NCBI RefSeq assembly: GCF_000379185.1
Contig: NZ_KB900739.1
Coordinates: 1 to 52,777, forward strand
Direction of reading: 5' to 3'
Length of the DNA: 52,777 bases
DNA from: Capnocytophaga cynodegmi DSM 19736
GTDB lineage: Bacteria; Bacteroidota; Bacteroidia; Flavobacteriales; Flavobacteriaceae
The notes below the pieces were generated by a model that saw nothing but the letters and a program-made list of their open reading frames with translations, made no database searches and was not told the origin of the DNA. Below, one piece after another: positions 17,522 to 25,979 of this stretch (its first letter is position 1; each line of letters begins with the position of its first letter). The translations under genes were made by a program, and so were the position numbers.

Positions 17522-17551
17522 AAGGCTGCCTTTTTGGTAGCCTTCTTTTTT
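17522..17551 (+). terminator. Rho-independent terminator of mdh
   Basis: AAGGCTGCC pairs with GGTAGCCTT (one G-T pair) around a TTTTT loop and is followed by a T-run. It lies 30 bases after the mdh stop. Confidence 0.9.
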
Positions 17552-17607
17552 ATAAGTAAAAGAATTTTATTTCTAAGTTGAAAAATGTAAAAAATTATAA
17601 AAAATAC

Positions 17608-17615
17608 TATATTTG
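17608..17615 (+). promoter_or_regulatory. -7 box for sppA
   Basis: TATATTTG, 54 bases before the preferred sppA ATG. The box overlaps a TTG that would otherwise appear as an upstream start of the frame, which argues for the downstream ATG. Confidence 0.6.
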
Positions 17616-17669
17616 CCGACTATTAAGTTTCAACAAATTAATATTGATATAAGAATTTATTTTGAAGTT

Positions 17670-19436
17670 ATGAATTTTCTAAAAAATGTATTGGCAGCCA
17701 TTTTAGGTTTTTTTATATCCATTGGGATATTTTTTATATTCTTTTTGATTTTCATCTCAATGATGGTTTCTTCCTTAGGAACAACCGATACGAATGTAAT
17801 CGTAGAAAGCAATTCTGTTTTGGAGTTGGACTTTAAAACACCTTTGAAAGATTATGGAGAACGAGTTCATATTGAAGATATTGATTACACCATAGAAGAA
17901 TTCAACGGGTTAAATTCTATTTTACAAGCTATAGAACACGCTAAAACAGATGACAGAATAGAAGGAATAACTATTAAAAGCACTGGGAATTTGGGAGGAC
18001 TTGTATTCGCACAGGAGCTGCGTAGAGCTTTACAAGATTTCAAAACCTCAGGAAAGTTTGTTTTGGCTTACAACGAGGAGATTCCACAAACTGATTATTA
18101 TCTTCAAACAGTAGCTGATAGCATTTTTTTAAATCCACTTGGGTATTTGAATTTCAGAGGATTATCATCAGAAGTGTTGTTTTTTAAAGATATTCAGGAA
18201 AAAACAGGGGTGACGATGGAAGTAATCCGTCACGGAAAATACAAAAGTGCCGTAGAGCCTTTTCTTGATAATAAAATGAGTGAAGAAAATCGCTTACAAA
18301 TTACGGAGTTACTCAATTCAATGTGGAATGTTATTGTGGAAGATATTTCGGAAGATAGAAAAATTTCAGTTGAAAAACTTAATGAAATAGCAAATAATTT
18401 GGAGGCAAGAACTCCCAAATTGGCAAAGGATAATAATTTGATTGATGGTGTGATTTTCAAAGATGAATTTGAACAGATTTTGTGTGAGAAAACAGAGTCT
18501 TCACAAATTAATGAGGTGAATTTTATCAATATTGAAGAATATGCTGAAAATGTGGTAAATAAGGCCACTTTGAAAAAGCAAAAGGATAAAATTGCGGTAA
18601 TCTATGCTGAGGGTGAAATCGTGTACGGAATGGGACAACCTGGAATTATTGGAAATGAAACTATTACGGAATCACTGCGAAAAGCCACTGAGGATGAAAA
18701 TGTTAAAGCTATTGTATTACGAGTGAATTCCCCTGGTGGAAGTGCATTAGCTTCAGAGTTGATTCACAGAGAGATAGAACTTGCTAAAAAGCATAAAAAA
18801 GTATATGTTTCAATGGCAAATTATGCAGCCTCAGGGGGGTACTATATTGCTTGTAATGCCAACAGAATATTTGCTGAAGAAGGTACAATTACGGGTTCTA
18901 TCGGAGTTTTTGGGGCTTATCCTAATGTGAACAAACTGGCAGAAAAATGGGGGATTAATGCAGAGCAAGTTACAACACATTCTAACTCATTGGAATATAG
19001 TTTGTTTGAAAAGCCAACAGAAAGTTTTATTAAAGAAGCTAAGGAATCAGTAGAAAATATTTATGATGTATTTCTTGATAGAGTTGCCAACGGACGCAAT
19101 ATGTCTGTAGAACAAGTAAATAACATTGCTCAAGGGCGTGTGTGGAGCGGAAGAGAGGCCTTACAAAATGGTTTAATAGATGAAATTGGAACGTTAAATG
19201 ATGTTCTATCTTTCGTTTCGAAAGAAAATGCTTTGGGAAGTTATGATGTAGAGTCATATCCAATTTATAAAACAAACCTCAAGGAGATTTTTCAGAAATA
19301 TCCAATCTCTTTAAAAGCTACTACTTTACAGGAAGAAATGGGAAAAGAAGCTTATAAAGTGTACCAAAAAGTAAAAAATCTCTCTGAACAAGAAGGAATT
19401 CAAGCCCGAATGTGGTTTAATGTTAATTTAGATTGA
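17670..19436 (+). CDS. sppA: Signal peptide peptidase SppA, long (67K) type
   Basis: A membrane-bound serine protease that degrades cleaved signal peptides. Residues about 5-37 form a long hydrophobic membrane anchor (NVLAAILGFFISIGIFFIF). Two tandem SppA domains follow. The catalytic lysine is Lys192 in the N-terminal domain (KYKSAVEPF) and the nucleophile is Ser388 in the C-terminal domain (AASGGYY), the E. coli-type Ser/Lys dyad split over two repeats. The length is 588 residues from ATG 17670; the frame is open further upstream only through a TTG inside the promoter box. Confidence 0.95.
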   Translation: MNFLKNVLAAILGFFISIGIFFIFFLIFISMMVSSLGTTDTNVIVESNSVLELDFKTPLKDYGERVHIEDIDYTIEEFNGLNSILQAIEHAKTDDRIEGITIKSTGNLGGLVFAQELRRALQDFKTSGKFVLAYNEEIPQTDYYLQTVADSIFLNPLGYLNFRGLSSEVLFFKDIQEKTGVTMEVIRHGKYKSAVEPFLDNKMSEENRLQITELLNSMWNVIVEDISEDRKISVEKLNEIANNLEARTPKLAKDNNLIDGVIFKDEFEQILCEKTESSQINEVNFINIEEYAENVVNKATLKKQKDKIAVIYAEGEIVYGMGQPGIIGNETITESLRKATEDENVKAIVLRVNSPGGSALASELIHREIELAKKHKKVYVSMANYAASGGYYIACNANRIFAEEGTITGSIGVFGAYPNVNKLAEKWGINAEQVTTHSNSLEYSLFEKPTESFIKEAKESVENIYDVFLDRVANGRNMSVEQVNNIAQGRVWSGREALQNGLIDEIGTLNDVLSFVSKENALGSYDVESYPIYKTNLKEIFQKYPISLKATTLQEEMGKEAYKVYQKVKNLSEQEGIQARMWFNVNLD

Positions 19437-19494
19437 TTCTATGTATTAACTAAAAATTAACTATTCTTTATCATATTCTTTCGTTTTTATTTTC

Positions 19495-19502
19495 TATCTT
19501 TG
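19495..19502 (+). promoter_or_regulatory. -7 box for the 65-residue gene
   Basis: TATCTTTG, 28 bases before the ATG at 19531. Confidence 0.55.
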
Positions 19503-19530
19503 CTATAGAGAAACTAAAAGGAATATTATT

Positions 19531-19728
19531 ATGAAAAGACCTATGATTGAGTACACTAAAACAATTTTATCAAAGGTAAGTTTTGACCCAGGACTATTTC
19601 GTAAGGAACTCAATAAAGCAATGGATAGGTTATTGCCTTACGAGGTAGAGGAGTTGAAAGTTTGGTTAGATACTTATACCAAAAATAAGCCAGAGTTAAT
19701 AGAATGTGTGGCTTACATAGAAAAATAA
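19531..19728 (+). CDS. Small conserved-type protein of unknown function
   Basis: The 65-residue soluble, mixed-charge product begins MKRPMIEYTKTILSKVSFDPGLFRKEL and appears to be two or three helices. I do not recognise a named domain, but the sequence has ordinary codon use, its own -7 box and its own terminator, so it is very likely a real monocistronic gene. The neighbours (sppA upstream, a SpoU methyltransferase downstream) give no hint of function. Confidence 0.8.
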   Translation: MKRPMIEYTKTILSKVSFDPGLFRKELNKAMDRLLPYEVEELKVWLDTYTKNKPELIECVAYIEK

Positions 19729-19759
19729 ATAGTATTGATTTTATTCATAACTTGATGAG

Positions 19760-19788
19760 AACGGTAGTGTTGAAGCTACCGTTTTTTT
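19760..19788 (+). terminator. Rho-independent terminator
   Basis: ACGGTAG pairs with CTACCGT around a short loop and is followed by seven T. It lies 32 bases after the stop of the 65-residue gene. Confidence 0.9.
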
Positions 19789-19829
19789 ATGCTCATTCTA
19801 AAAATAAAATTATGAAATATCTTTTTTTG

Positions 19830-19837
19830 TAAATTTG
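19830..19837 (+). promoter_or_regulatory. -7 box for the RNA methyltransferase
   Basis: TAAATTTG, 22 bases before the ATG at 19859. Confidence 0.5.
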
Positions 19838-19858
19838 CAATTCGATTTTTGATAGAAA

Positions 19859-20674
19859 ATGAAAGAAATTACAAGTATTCAGAATCCGTTTATTAAACAA
19901 TTAATTCTACTTAGAGAAAAGTCTCGAAACAGAAAAAAAGAAGGAGTTTTTATCGTTGAAGGTGAACGTGAGATAAAATTGGCAATTCAAGGGAATTATA
20001 TTTTTGAAACTATATTATTTCAAAAAGAAATTTTTTCTCAAGATAAGGTAAAACTCTTATTATCAAAGGTAAATAAAGAAGCTCAAATTATTTCTATTTC
20101 AAAGGAAGTATATGAAAAATTAACTTATCGTTCATCTACTGAAGGGGTTATCGCCGTTGTGAAAACTAAATCTCATTCATTGGAAGATATTGAATTTAAG
20201 AAAGATACTCCACTTATTTTGGTAGCAGAAGCTCCTGAAAAGCCAGGCAATATAGGAGCATTGTTACGTACTGCTGATGCAGCTGGTGTTGATATTGTTC
20301 TGATAGCCAATCCAAAAACAGATTTGTACAATCCTAATATTATTCGTTCGAGTGTTGGGTGTGTTTTCACTATTTCTGTGGGAATGGGTAGTACCACTGA
20401 AATTATTTCTTTTCTGAAAGAGAGAGATGTAAAAATATTTTGTGCAGCTCTTTCAGCTTCAAAACCTTATACGGAAGTGTCTTTCAAGGAGGCTTCGGCA
20501 ATTGTAGTAGGAACTGAAGATGAAGGTCTTACAGACGAGTGGCTTCAAAATTCAAATCAAAATATTATTATTCCAATGGAAGGTGTAATCGACTCAATGA
20601 ATGTGTCGGTTGCTGCTGCAGTTCTGATTTTTGAGGCAAAGAGACAACGTGGAGATAATAAAAAGAGTTGCTAA
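19859..20674 (+). CDS. SpoU/TrmH-family RNA 2'-O-ribose methyltransferase
   Basis: It probably methylates a ribose in rRNA or tRNA using SAM. The SPOUT knot motifs are clear: PEKPGNIGALLRTADAAG (motif 1), IVVGTEDEGL (motif 2) and IPMEGVIDSMNVSVAAAV (motif 3). The N-terminal about 100 residues form the substrate-binding L30e-like domain (KEGVFIVEGEREIKLA). The exact target nucleotide cannot be read from sequence. Its stop codon lies inside the loop of a terminator shared with the convergent rluB. Confidence 0.92.
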   Translation: MKEITSIQNPFIKQLILLREKSRNRKKEGVFIVEGEREIKLAIQGNYIFETILFQKEIFSQDKVKLLLSKVNKEAQIISISKEVYEKLTYRSSTEGVIAVVKTKSHSLEDIEFKKDTPLILVAEAPEKPGNIGALLRTADAAGVDIVLIANPKTDLYNPNIIRSSVGCVFTISVGMGSTTEIISFLKERDVKIFCAALSASKPYTEVSFKEASAIVVGTEDEGLTDEWLQNSNQNIIIPMEGVIDSMNVSVAAAVLIFEAKRQRGDNKKSC

Positions 20675-20692
20675 TCAGCAACTCTTTTTAAT
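20661..20692. terminator. Bidirectional terminator between the methyltransferase and rluB
   Basis: GAGTTGC pairs with GCAACTC, flanked by A and T runs usable on both strands. The methyltransferase stop codon lies in the loop, and the rluB stop is just beyond the hairpin. Confidence 0.9.
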
Positions 20693-21751
20693 TTACTTTA
20701 TATTTTTCAAGTTTATAATTTCCTGCTGGGTAAGCCTTCTCCAATGTCCGCGAGGTAAATCTTTTTTTGTTAATCCAGCAAAAACAACCCTATCCAGTTT
20801 TTCAACATTGTAGCCTAAATGTTCAAAAATACGACGAACGATACGATTTCTCCCACTATGAATTTTTATTCCAACTTCATTTTTGGGCTTATCATTAACA
20901 TAACTGATTTCGTCAACTTGAATAAATCCATCTTCCAGCTCAATTCCTTCTTCAATTTTTATAAAATCTTTATAATCAAGTTTTCTGTCAAGTACAACGT
21001 GATATATTTTTCTAACTCCGTGAGTTGGGTGTGTCAATTTCTTTGCCAATTCTCCATCGTTAGTAAGAAGCAAAAGCCCTGTTGTGGGTCTGTCCAAACG
21101 CCCCACAGGCAGAATACGAGCCGTTGTAGCATTGGCAACCAAGTCCATCACTGTTTTTCGTCCTTTTTCATCATTTGTAGTGGTAATGAATCCTTTAGGC
21201 TTATTCAACAAGATGTATTCTTTCTTTTCTGAAGTAATAACCTTTCCATCAAACTTCACAACATCTGTAGGTTTTACACGATATCCCAAAGTTGTCATTA
21301 CTTCCCCGTTTACTTCAACATTTCCTGAAGAAATGTAAATGTCAGCATTTCTTCGAGAGCAAATTCCTGCATCTGCGATGAATTTATTTAATCGAATCTC
21401 TGTATTTATAGGTTTTGGAGCTTCGTTTTTAGTATTATGGGTGTAATTTTTCTTTACAAAAGGCTTTTTATAATCGTTATTCTTTTTAAAATTAGGATTA
21501 TACGTTTTTTTTCGTCCAGAATCTTCTTTAAAGTTTGGATTATATGTCTTTTTGTAAGAATTCGTTTCAGATTTTTCCGAAAAACGATTGTTTGTATTTT
21601 TCTTAAAAGTGTTTGATTTTGGTTTTTTATCAGAATTTTCAGCTGAATTGCTATTGTATTCTTTTTTAAAATTGGTTGAATACGTTTTTTTCTTGTAATT
21701 GTTACGTTGTGTGTTTGAATTTTCTCTGTTGGAATAATTTCTATTTTCCAT
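20693..21751 (-). CDS. rluB: RluB/RsuA-family rRNA pseudouridine synthase with a basic repetitive N-terminus
   Basis: It isomerises a uridine in rRNA to pseudouridine. An S4 RNA-binding domain (RLNKFIADAGICSRRNAD, about 122-180) is followed by the catalytic domain with Asp in GRLDRPTTGLLLLTNDG. The first about 110 residues are an Asn/Lys/Tyr-rich low-complexity extension with repeats such as KKTYNPNF and YKK; it is probably disordered and RNA-binding. Such extensions are common in Bacteroidota homologs but vary in length. It is monocistronic, with a -7 box TATATTTG (minus strand, 21815-21822). Confidence 0.92.
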   Translation of the reverse strand: MENRNYSNRENSNTQRNNYKKKTYSTNFKKEYNSNSAENSDKKPKSNTFKKNTNNRFSEKSETNSYKKTYNPNFKEDSGRKKTYNPNFKKNNDYKKPFVKKNYTHNTKNEAPKPINTEIRLNKFIADAGICSRRNADIYISSGNVEVNGEVMTTLGYRVKPTDVVKFDGKVITSEKKEYILLNKPKGFITTTNDEKGRKTVMDLVANATTARILPVGRLDRPTTGLLLLTNDGELAKKLTHPTHGVRKIYHVVLDRKLDYKDFIKIEEGIELEDGFIQVDEISYVNDKPKNEVGIKIHSGRNRIVRRIFEHLGYNVEKLDRVVFAGLTKKDLPRGHWRRLTQQEIINLKNIK

Positions 21752-21814
21752 AATTTTCTCTTCTATTATAATATTTTGGAAATTGATGTTTTAAGCAAAT
21801 GTTTCTAAAGGGTG

Positions 21815-21822
21815 CAAATATA
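21815..21822 (-). promoter_or_regulatory. -7 box for rluB
   Basis: CAAATATA on the plus strand reads TATATTTG on the minus strand, about 64 bases before the rluB ATG. Confidence 0.55.
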
Positions 21823-21871
21823 CCATTTTGAAATGAGAAAAAGTTACTTTCGGAAAGAAAAAAATAAAAAA

Positions 21872-21914
21872 AGGAATTATCAATCCAATTTTTTAGAGAT
21901 TAATAATTCCTTTT
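21872..21914 (-). terminator. Terminator of the metalloprotease gene
   Basis: GGAATTAT pairs with ATAATTCC across a 22-base loop. On the minus strand it is followed by a long T-rich run. Confidence 0.75.
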
Positions 21915-21932
21915 GAAAAAAATAAAAAGATT

Positions 21933-24422
21933 TTATTTCGTTTCAAATAGCTTGTCGATACGATCAACGATGTCTTTCAGGTGGTTTTGGGTCATAGCAT
22001 CTGCAGAAGAAGTTGAACGAGCCATTGTTCGGATTTGTGAAAGTTCGGCACGAACAGCCGCTTTAATGTCCGAGGTGTGAGCATTAGCACTCGTTCCTTT
22101 AAAATACGGACTTGGTGGAGCAGGAGGCAATGCTTTGGTTTCGAGCAATATTTTTCCTAAAATTTCAACGTGTGAACGTTGTAAGTTTCTGCGGTAAGCA
22201 TCAATTTTTGCTCCTGTTGTAAGTTCTGTCCATACGCCTTTTCGGATGTCACTCATCAATTCGGTAATTTTGTATGCTTTCTCTCCATTAAGAGCTTCAT
22301 TTTCAATTACTCTGTGCAATCGTGCGATGTCTAGCAAATGTGATAAACCAATAGCTTGTGTATTTTTAATACGTTCCAATGTTCCTGCATATTCAATACG
22401 TTTGATGATGGCATTATCAATGAGCCAAGATGGCGTTTTAAATATCTCTTTATTAAGGAATTGAACGGCTCTTTTTTGAATGTCTTTCGGAACATAAACA
22501 TACACTTCACCCGATTGGTCAGCGGTTTTGTAATATTCGTAAACACCTCCAACGTTAGCCGAAACGTGTCCGATATAAAGACGATATTGCCCTAAAACCT
22601 GACCGTAAAGGCTTTTTAAATCCTCATAAGTTTCTCCTTCTTTGGTTGTCCATTTTATCAAATTTGGTACAATACGTTTAAGGTTAGCAATTCCGTAGGC
22701 ACTTGCTTTCATCGCATCGTCTCCCAAATCTTCCGATTGTGAACTTGGGTCAACAATGTGTCCTGCCTGTTGATGTCCAAAGCGGTAGAGAGGGTCGCCC
22801 GAGTGTTTTAAAATCCACTGATTTAGCGTTTCTTTCTCTTCTTCTGCAGATTTATCCAAAATAGGACGATATCCCCAAGCGATGGCATATTTGTCATAAA
22901 TTCCGATTTCAGGCATTAAAGCTACACCTTTATCCTCAGGTTGAGCGATGTAGTTAAATCGGGCATAATCCATAATGGAAGGAGCTGTTCCGTGTTTTTT
23001 GGTGAAAGAAGCCGAACGTAATGAATCTACAGGATAAGCGTGGCTGCTTCCCATATTATGAGGCAATCCGAGAGTGTGACCCACTTCGTGTGAAGATACA
23101 AATCGAATCAAACGTCCCATAATTTCGGTTTTAAATTCCGGTTTTTGAGCATCAGGATTGATGGCTGCCGTTTGTACAAAAAACCAATTGCGAAGCAAGG
23201 TCATAACATTGTGATACCAATTGATATTGGCATTTAGAATTTCACCTGTGCGTGGGTCGCTAATGTGTGGGCCATTGGCATTTGGTATGGGAGACGCCAA
23301 GTAACGCACCACCGAGTATCGCATATCGTCAGGATCCCAATCAGGGTCTTCTTCTTTTGTTGGCGGGTCTTTCGCGATGATGGCATTTTTGAATCCCGCA
23401 GCTTCAAAGGCTTTTTGCCAATCTTCAATACCTTGTTTTATGTACGGAGCCCACTCTTTGGGTGTAGCTCGGTCGATGTAATAAACGATAGGTTTTTTAG
23501 GTTCAACAAGTTCGCCACGTTTGAATTTTTCGATGTCTTCATCTTTTACTTCTAATCGCCATCTGTCAAGATAAGTTACTGATTTTGTTCTTTGTACAGG
23601 AAGTCCGTAATCGGTTTGGCTAGTCGTGAACCAACCTACACGCTCATCGAAATACCTACGTTTCATAGGATTTTCAGGAAGTAAAATCATTGAATTGTTG
23701 ATTTCCACAGTGATAATTCCCGCAATGCGACTGGTATAAGCAGGTGGCTCAGAAGCGTTGTATGTTTTTATACTACGCACTTCAATATTTTTTGGGAATG
23801 TTTTTATTCGTTCAATAAAACTTCGTTTAGTGTCTATTCCACCAATTTTGTATTGTTTTCGGTAATGTTCTGATAATCCGAAAGGTTTGGTATCTCTTTC
23901 AAAAAGCTCATTGACTTCAATCACAGATGAAATGCTGTCTTTTCCTCGTGTTTTAATATCGAAACTGGCTAAAATAGGTTCGACGTTCGAGTTGATAACT
24001 GCCTCATAAATAGGCAAACTATCATTAGCAATGATGCTGTGTGAGACCATTCTCACTAATATTCTTTTATCTTTCTTTTCCCATCGAATTACTTGATTGT
24101 TAGCCTCTTCTCCTCCAAAACCGATGCCTGTTGCCGTTTTGGAAATACGAGTAACCATTAGCATTTCTTTCCCTAAAATCGAATCGGGAATCTGATAAAA
24201 ATACTTGTCGTTCACCTTATGAATGGTAAACAACCCCTGTGTAGTTTTTGCCGTTTTTGGGATAATTGCATCAAATCCCTTAGGTTTGGCAGCTTCGGCT
24301 TTTTTCTTTGCCTCAGCCTCAATTTGGGCTTTTTTCTTCTTACTTTTGAAAAGCTGTGCATTTGCTTCATTTACAGAGAGTAATAAAAGCAATGCCGAAA
24401 AGTATAATGTTAATTTACGCAT
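21933..24422 (-). CDS. Exported zinc metalloprotease, DUF5117/DUF5118 type
   Basis: A large secreted or periplasmic metallopeptidase. The zinc site is HEVGHTLGLPHN (HExxHxxGxxH) in the middle of the protein. Other family features are the IRYSVVRY-like segment before it (DDMRYSVVRYLASPIPNANGPHISDPRTGEI) and the SIMDYARFNYIAQPEDKG Met-turn region after it. A signal peptide (MRKLTLYFSALLLLLSVNEANAQ) fixes ATG 24422 as the start, giving 829 residues; upstream in-frame codons would place a long leader before the signal. The N-terminus after cleavage is Lys/Ala-rich. Substrate unknown. It is divergent from hisS. Confidence 0.9.
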   Translation of the reverse strand: MRKLTLYFSALLLLLSVNEANAQLFKSKKKKAQIEAEAKKKAEAAKPKGFDAIIPKTAKTTQGLFTIHKVNDKYFYQIPDSILGKEMLMVTRISKTATGIGFGGEEANNQVIRWEKKDKRILVRMVSHSIIANDSLPIYEAVINSNVEPILASFDIKTRGKDSISSVIEVNELFERDTKPFGLSEHYRKQYKIGGIDTKRSFIERIKTFPKNIEVRSIKTYNASEPPAYTSRIAGIITVEINNSMILLPENPMKRRYFDERVGWFTTSQTDYGLPVQRTKSVTYLDRWRLEVKDEDIEKFKRGELVEPKKPIVYYIDRATPKEWAPYIKQGIEDWQKAFEAAGFKNAIIAKDPPTKEEDPDWDPDDMRYSVVRYLASPIPNANGPHISDPRTGEILNANINWYHNVMTLLRNWFFVQTAAINPDAQKPEFKTEIMGRLIRFVSSHEVGHTLGLPHNMGSSHAYPVDSLRSASFTKKHGTAPSIMDYARFNYIAQPEDKGVALMPEIGIYDKYAIAWGYRPILDKSAEEEKETLNQWILKHSGDPLYRFGHQQAGHIVDPSSQSEDLGDDAMKASAYGIANLKRIVPNLIKWTTKEGETYEDLKSLYGQVLGQYRLYIGHVSANVGGVYEYYKTADQSGEVYVYVPKDIQKRAVQFLNKEIFKTPSWLIDNAIIKRIEYAGTLERIKNTQAIGLSHLLDIARLHRVIENEALNGEKAYKITELMSDIRKGVWTELTTGAKIDAYRRNLQRSHVEILGKILLETKALPPAPPSPYFKGTSANAHTSDIKAAVRAELSQIRTMARSTSSADAMTQNHLKDIVDRIDKLFETK

Positions 24423-24467
24423 AAATAATATGTTTGGTTGTATAAAATGAATTTTTTCAAATCTGGG

Positions 24468-24475
24468 CAAAAGTA
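24468..24475 (-). promoter_or_regulatory. -7 box for the metalloprotease gene
   Basis: CAAAAGTA reads TACTTTTG on the minus strand, 46 bases before the ATG. Confidence 0.55.
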
Positions 24476-24516
24476 ATGAAAAATTAACCAATTCGGGGTG
24501 ATTCAAATTAAATTCT

Positions 24517-24524
24517 TACCTTTG
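24517..24524 (+). promoter_or_regulatory. -7 box for hisS
   Basis: TACCTTTG, 29 bases before the hisS ATG and divergent from the metalloprotease promoter. Confidence 0.6.
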
Positions 24525-24552
24525 CTCTCTGTTTTTTTTAAATAGAAAGTTT

Positions 24553-25929
24553 ATGGCAGTACAAAAAACCAGTTTACCTAAAGGAACGAGGGATTTTTCC
24601 CCAGCAGAATTGGCAAAACGCAATTATATTACAGATAAAATACGAACCGAATTTATCAAATTTGGATTTCAACCTATTGAAACTCCGAGTTTTGAGAATT
24701 ATGAAACCCTAATGGGGAAATACGGAGAAGAAGGTGACCGACTGATTTTCAAAATACTGAATTCTGGAAATTTTGCCGAGAAGGTAAATTCAACCGATTG
24801 GGAAACAAAAAACGTAAGTAAACTCACTCCACAAATCTGTGAAAAAGCGTTGCGTTATGACCTTACTGTGCCTTTTGCTCGGTATGTGGTTCAGCATCAG
24901 AATGATATTACATTTCCGTTCAAACGTTTTCAAATTCAGCCTGTTTGGCGAGCCGATCGTCCGCAAAAAGGACGTTTTCGTGAATTTTACCAATGCGATG
25001 CCGATGTGGTGGGAAGCAATAGCCTTTGGCAAGAGGTAGAATTCGTACAATTGTATGATGCCGTTTTTACTTCATTGAATTTGAAAGGAGTAACCATAAA
25101 AATCAACAACCGAAAAATATTGAGTGGTTTTGCGGAGGTTATTGGCGAAAGCGAAAAGCTGATTGATTTTACAGTGGCTTTGGATAAATTGGACAAAATT
25201 GGGCAAGAAGGTGTTGTAAAAGAAATGCTTTCCAAAGGGATTTCCAATCAGGCAATTGAAAAAATAAGTCCAATTTTTGGTCTTCGAGGTACTTTTTCTG
25301 AAAAAATAAATCTTCTGAAAGAAATTCTAAAAGACTCTGAAACAGGCAAAAAAGGCATTGAAGAGTTGGAATTCATCGAAAAAGCCATAACACATTTGTC
25401 GCTACAAACTGCTATTTTGGATTTGGACGTAACCCTTGCTCGAGGGCTGAATTACTACACAGGAGCTATTTTTGAAGTAGCTGCTCCTGAGGGAGTTGCA
25501 ATGGGTTCGATAGGTGGGGGCGGACGATATGATGAGCTCACCAGTATTTTCGGACTTAAAGGTATCAGCGGCGTGGGAATTTCCTTTGGGTTAGACCGAA
25601 TTTGTTTGGTTATGGAGGAATTAAATCTGTTTCCGCAAGAAATTGGAGATACTTTGGACGTTTTGTGCATCAATTTTGGAGAAAAAGAAGCCTTACAAAG
25701 TCTAAAACTGATTCAAAAATTGCGTTCTTTGGGTAAAAAAGTAGAATTGTATCCTGAATCGGCAAAAATGAAAAAACAAATGGCATATGCCGACAAACGA
25801 AATATTCCTTTTGTGGTTTTGATTGGTGAATCGGAATGCGAAAAGGAAAGTTTCATTCTGAAAAATATGAAAACTGGAGAGCAAAAAGAATATTTGATAA
25901 CACAAGTGGAAAAAGAAATTTTCCAATAA
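24553..25929 (+). CDS. hisS: Histidyl-tRNA synthetase
   Basis: A class II synthetase charging tRNA-His. [10 protein letters not shown] at the N-terminus, the motif 2 segment [26 protein letters not shown], the histidine-specific [14 protein letters not shown] (HisA motif), and the GGGGRYDEL with GISFGLDR (motif 3) are all present. The C-terminal anticodon-binding domain starts at about residue 365 ([14 protein letters not shown]). The length (458) is in the range for Bacteroidota HisRS. It is monocistronic, with its own promoter and a hairpin terminator. Confidence 0.97.
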   Translation: MAVQKTSLPKGTRDFSPAELAKRNYITDKIRTEFIKFGFQPIETPSFENYETLMGKYGEEGDRLIFKILNSGNFAEKVNSTDWETKNVSKLTPQICEKALRYDLTVPFARYVVQHQNDITFPFKRFQIQPVWRADRPQKGRFREFYQCDADVVGSNSLWQEVEFVQLYDAVFTSLNLKGVTIKINNRKILSGFAEVIGESEKLIDFTVALDKLDKIGQEGVVKEMLSKGISNQAIEKISPIFGLRGTFSEKINLLKEILKDSETGKKGIEELEFIEKAITHLSLQTAILDLDVTLARGLNYYTGAIFEVAAPEGVAMGSIGGGGRYDELTSIFGLKGISGVGISFGLDRICLVMEELNLFPQEIGDTLDVLCINFGEKEALQSLKLIQKLRSLGKKVELYPESAKMKKQMAYADKRNIPFVVLIGESECEKESFILKNMKTGEQKEYLITQVEKEIFQ

Positions 25930-25937
25930 AAAGAAAA

Positions 25938-25972
25938 AAGGCAAGATTAAAAGTTTGATTAATCTTGCCTTT
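25938..25972. terminator. Bidirectional terminator between hisS and the BNR-repeat gene
   Basis: A 13-bp stem (AAGGCAAGATTAA with its complement) closes an eight-base loop. The T-run is better on the minus strand than on the plus strand. Confidence 0.9.
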
Positions 25973-25979
25973 GTGCTTC

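Noticed and set aside
17613-17669. TTG-initiated extension of sppA
   Set aside because: It begins inside the TATATTTG promoter box, and the natural membrane anchor starts at ATG 17670.
24423-24506. Longer N-terminus for the zinc metalloprotease
   Set aside because: It would place 28 residues before a perfect signal peptide and run across the -7 box at 24468-24475.
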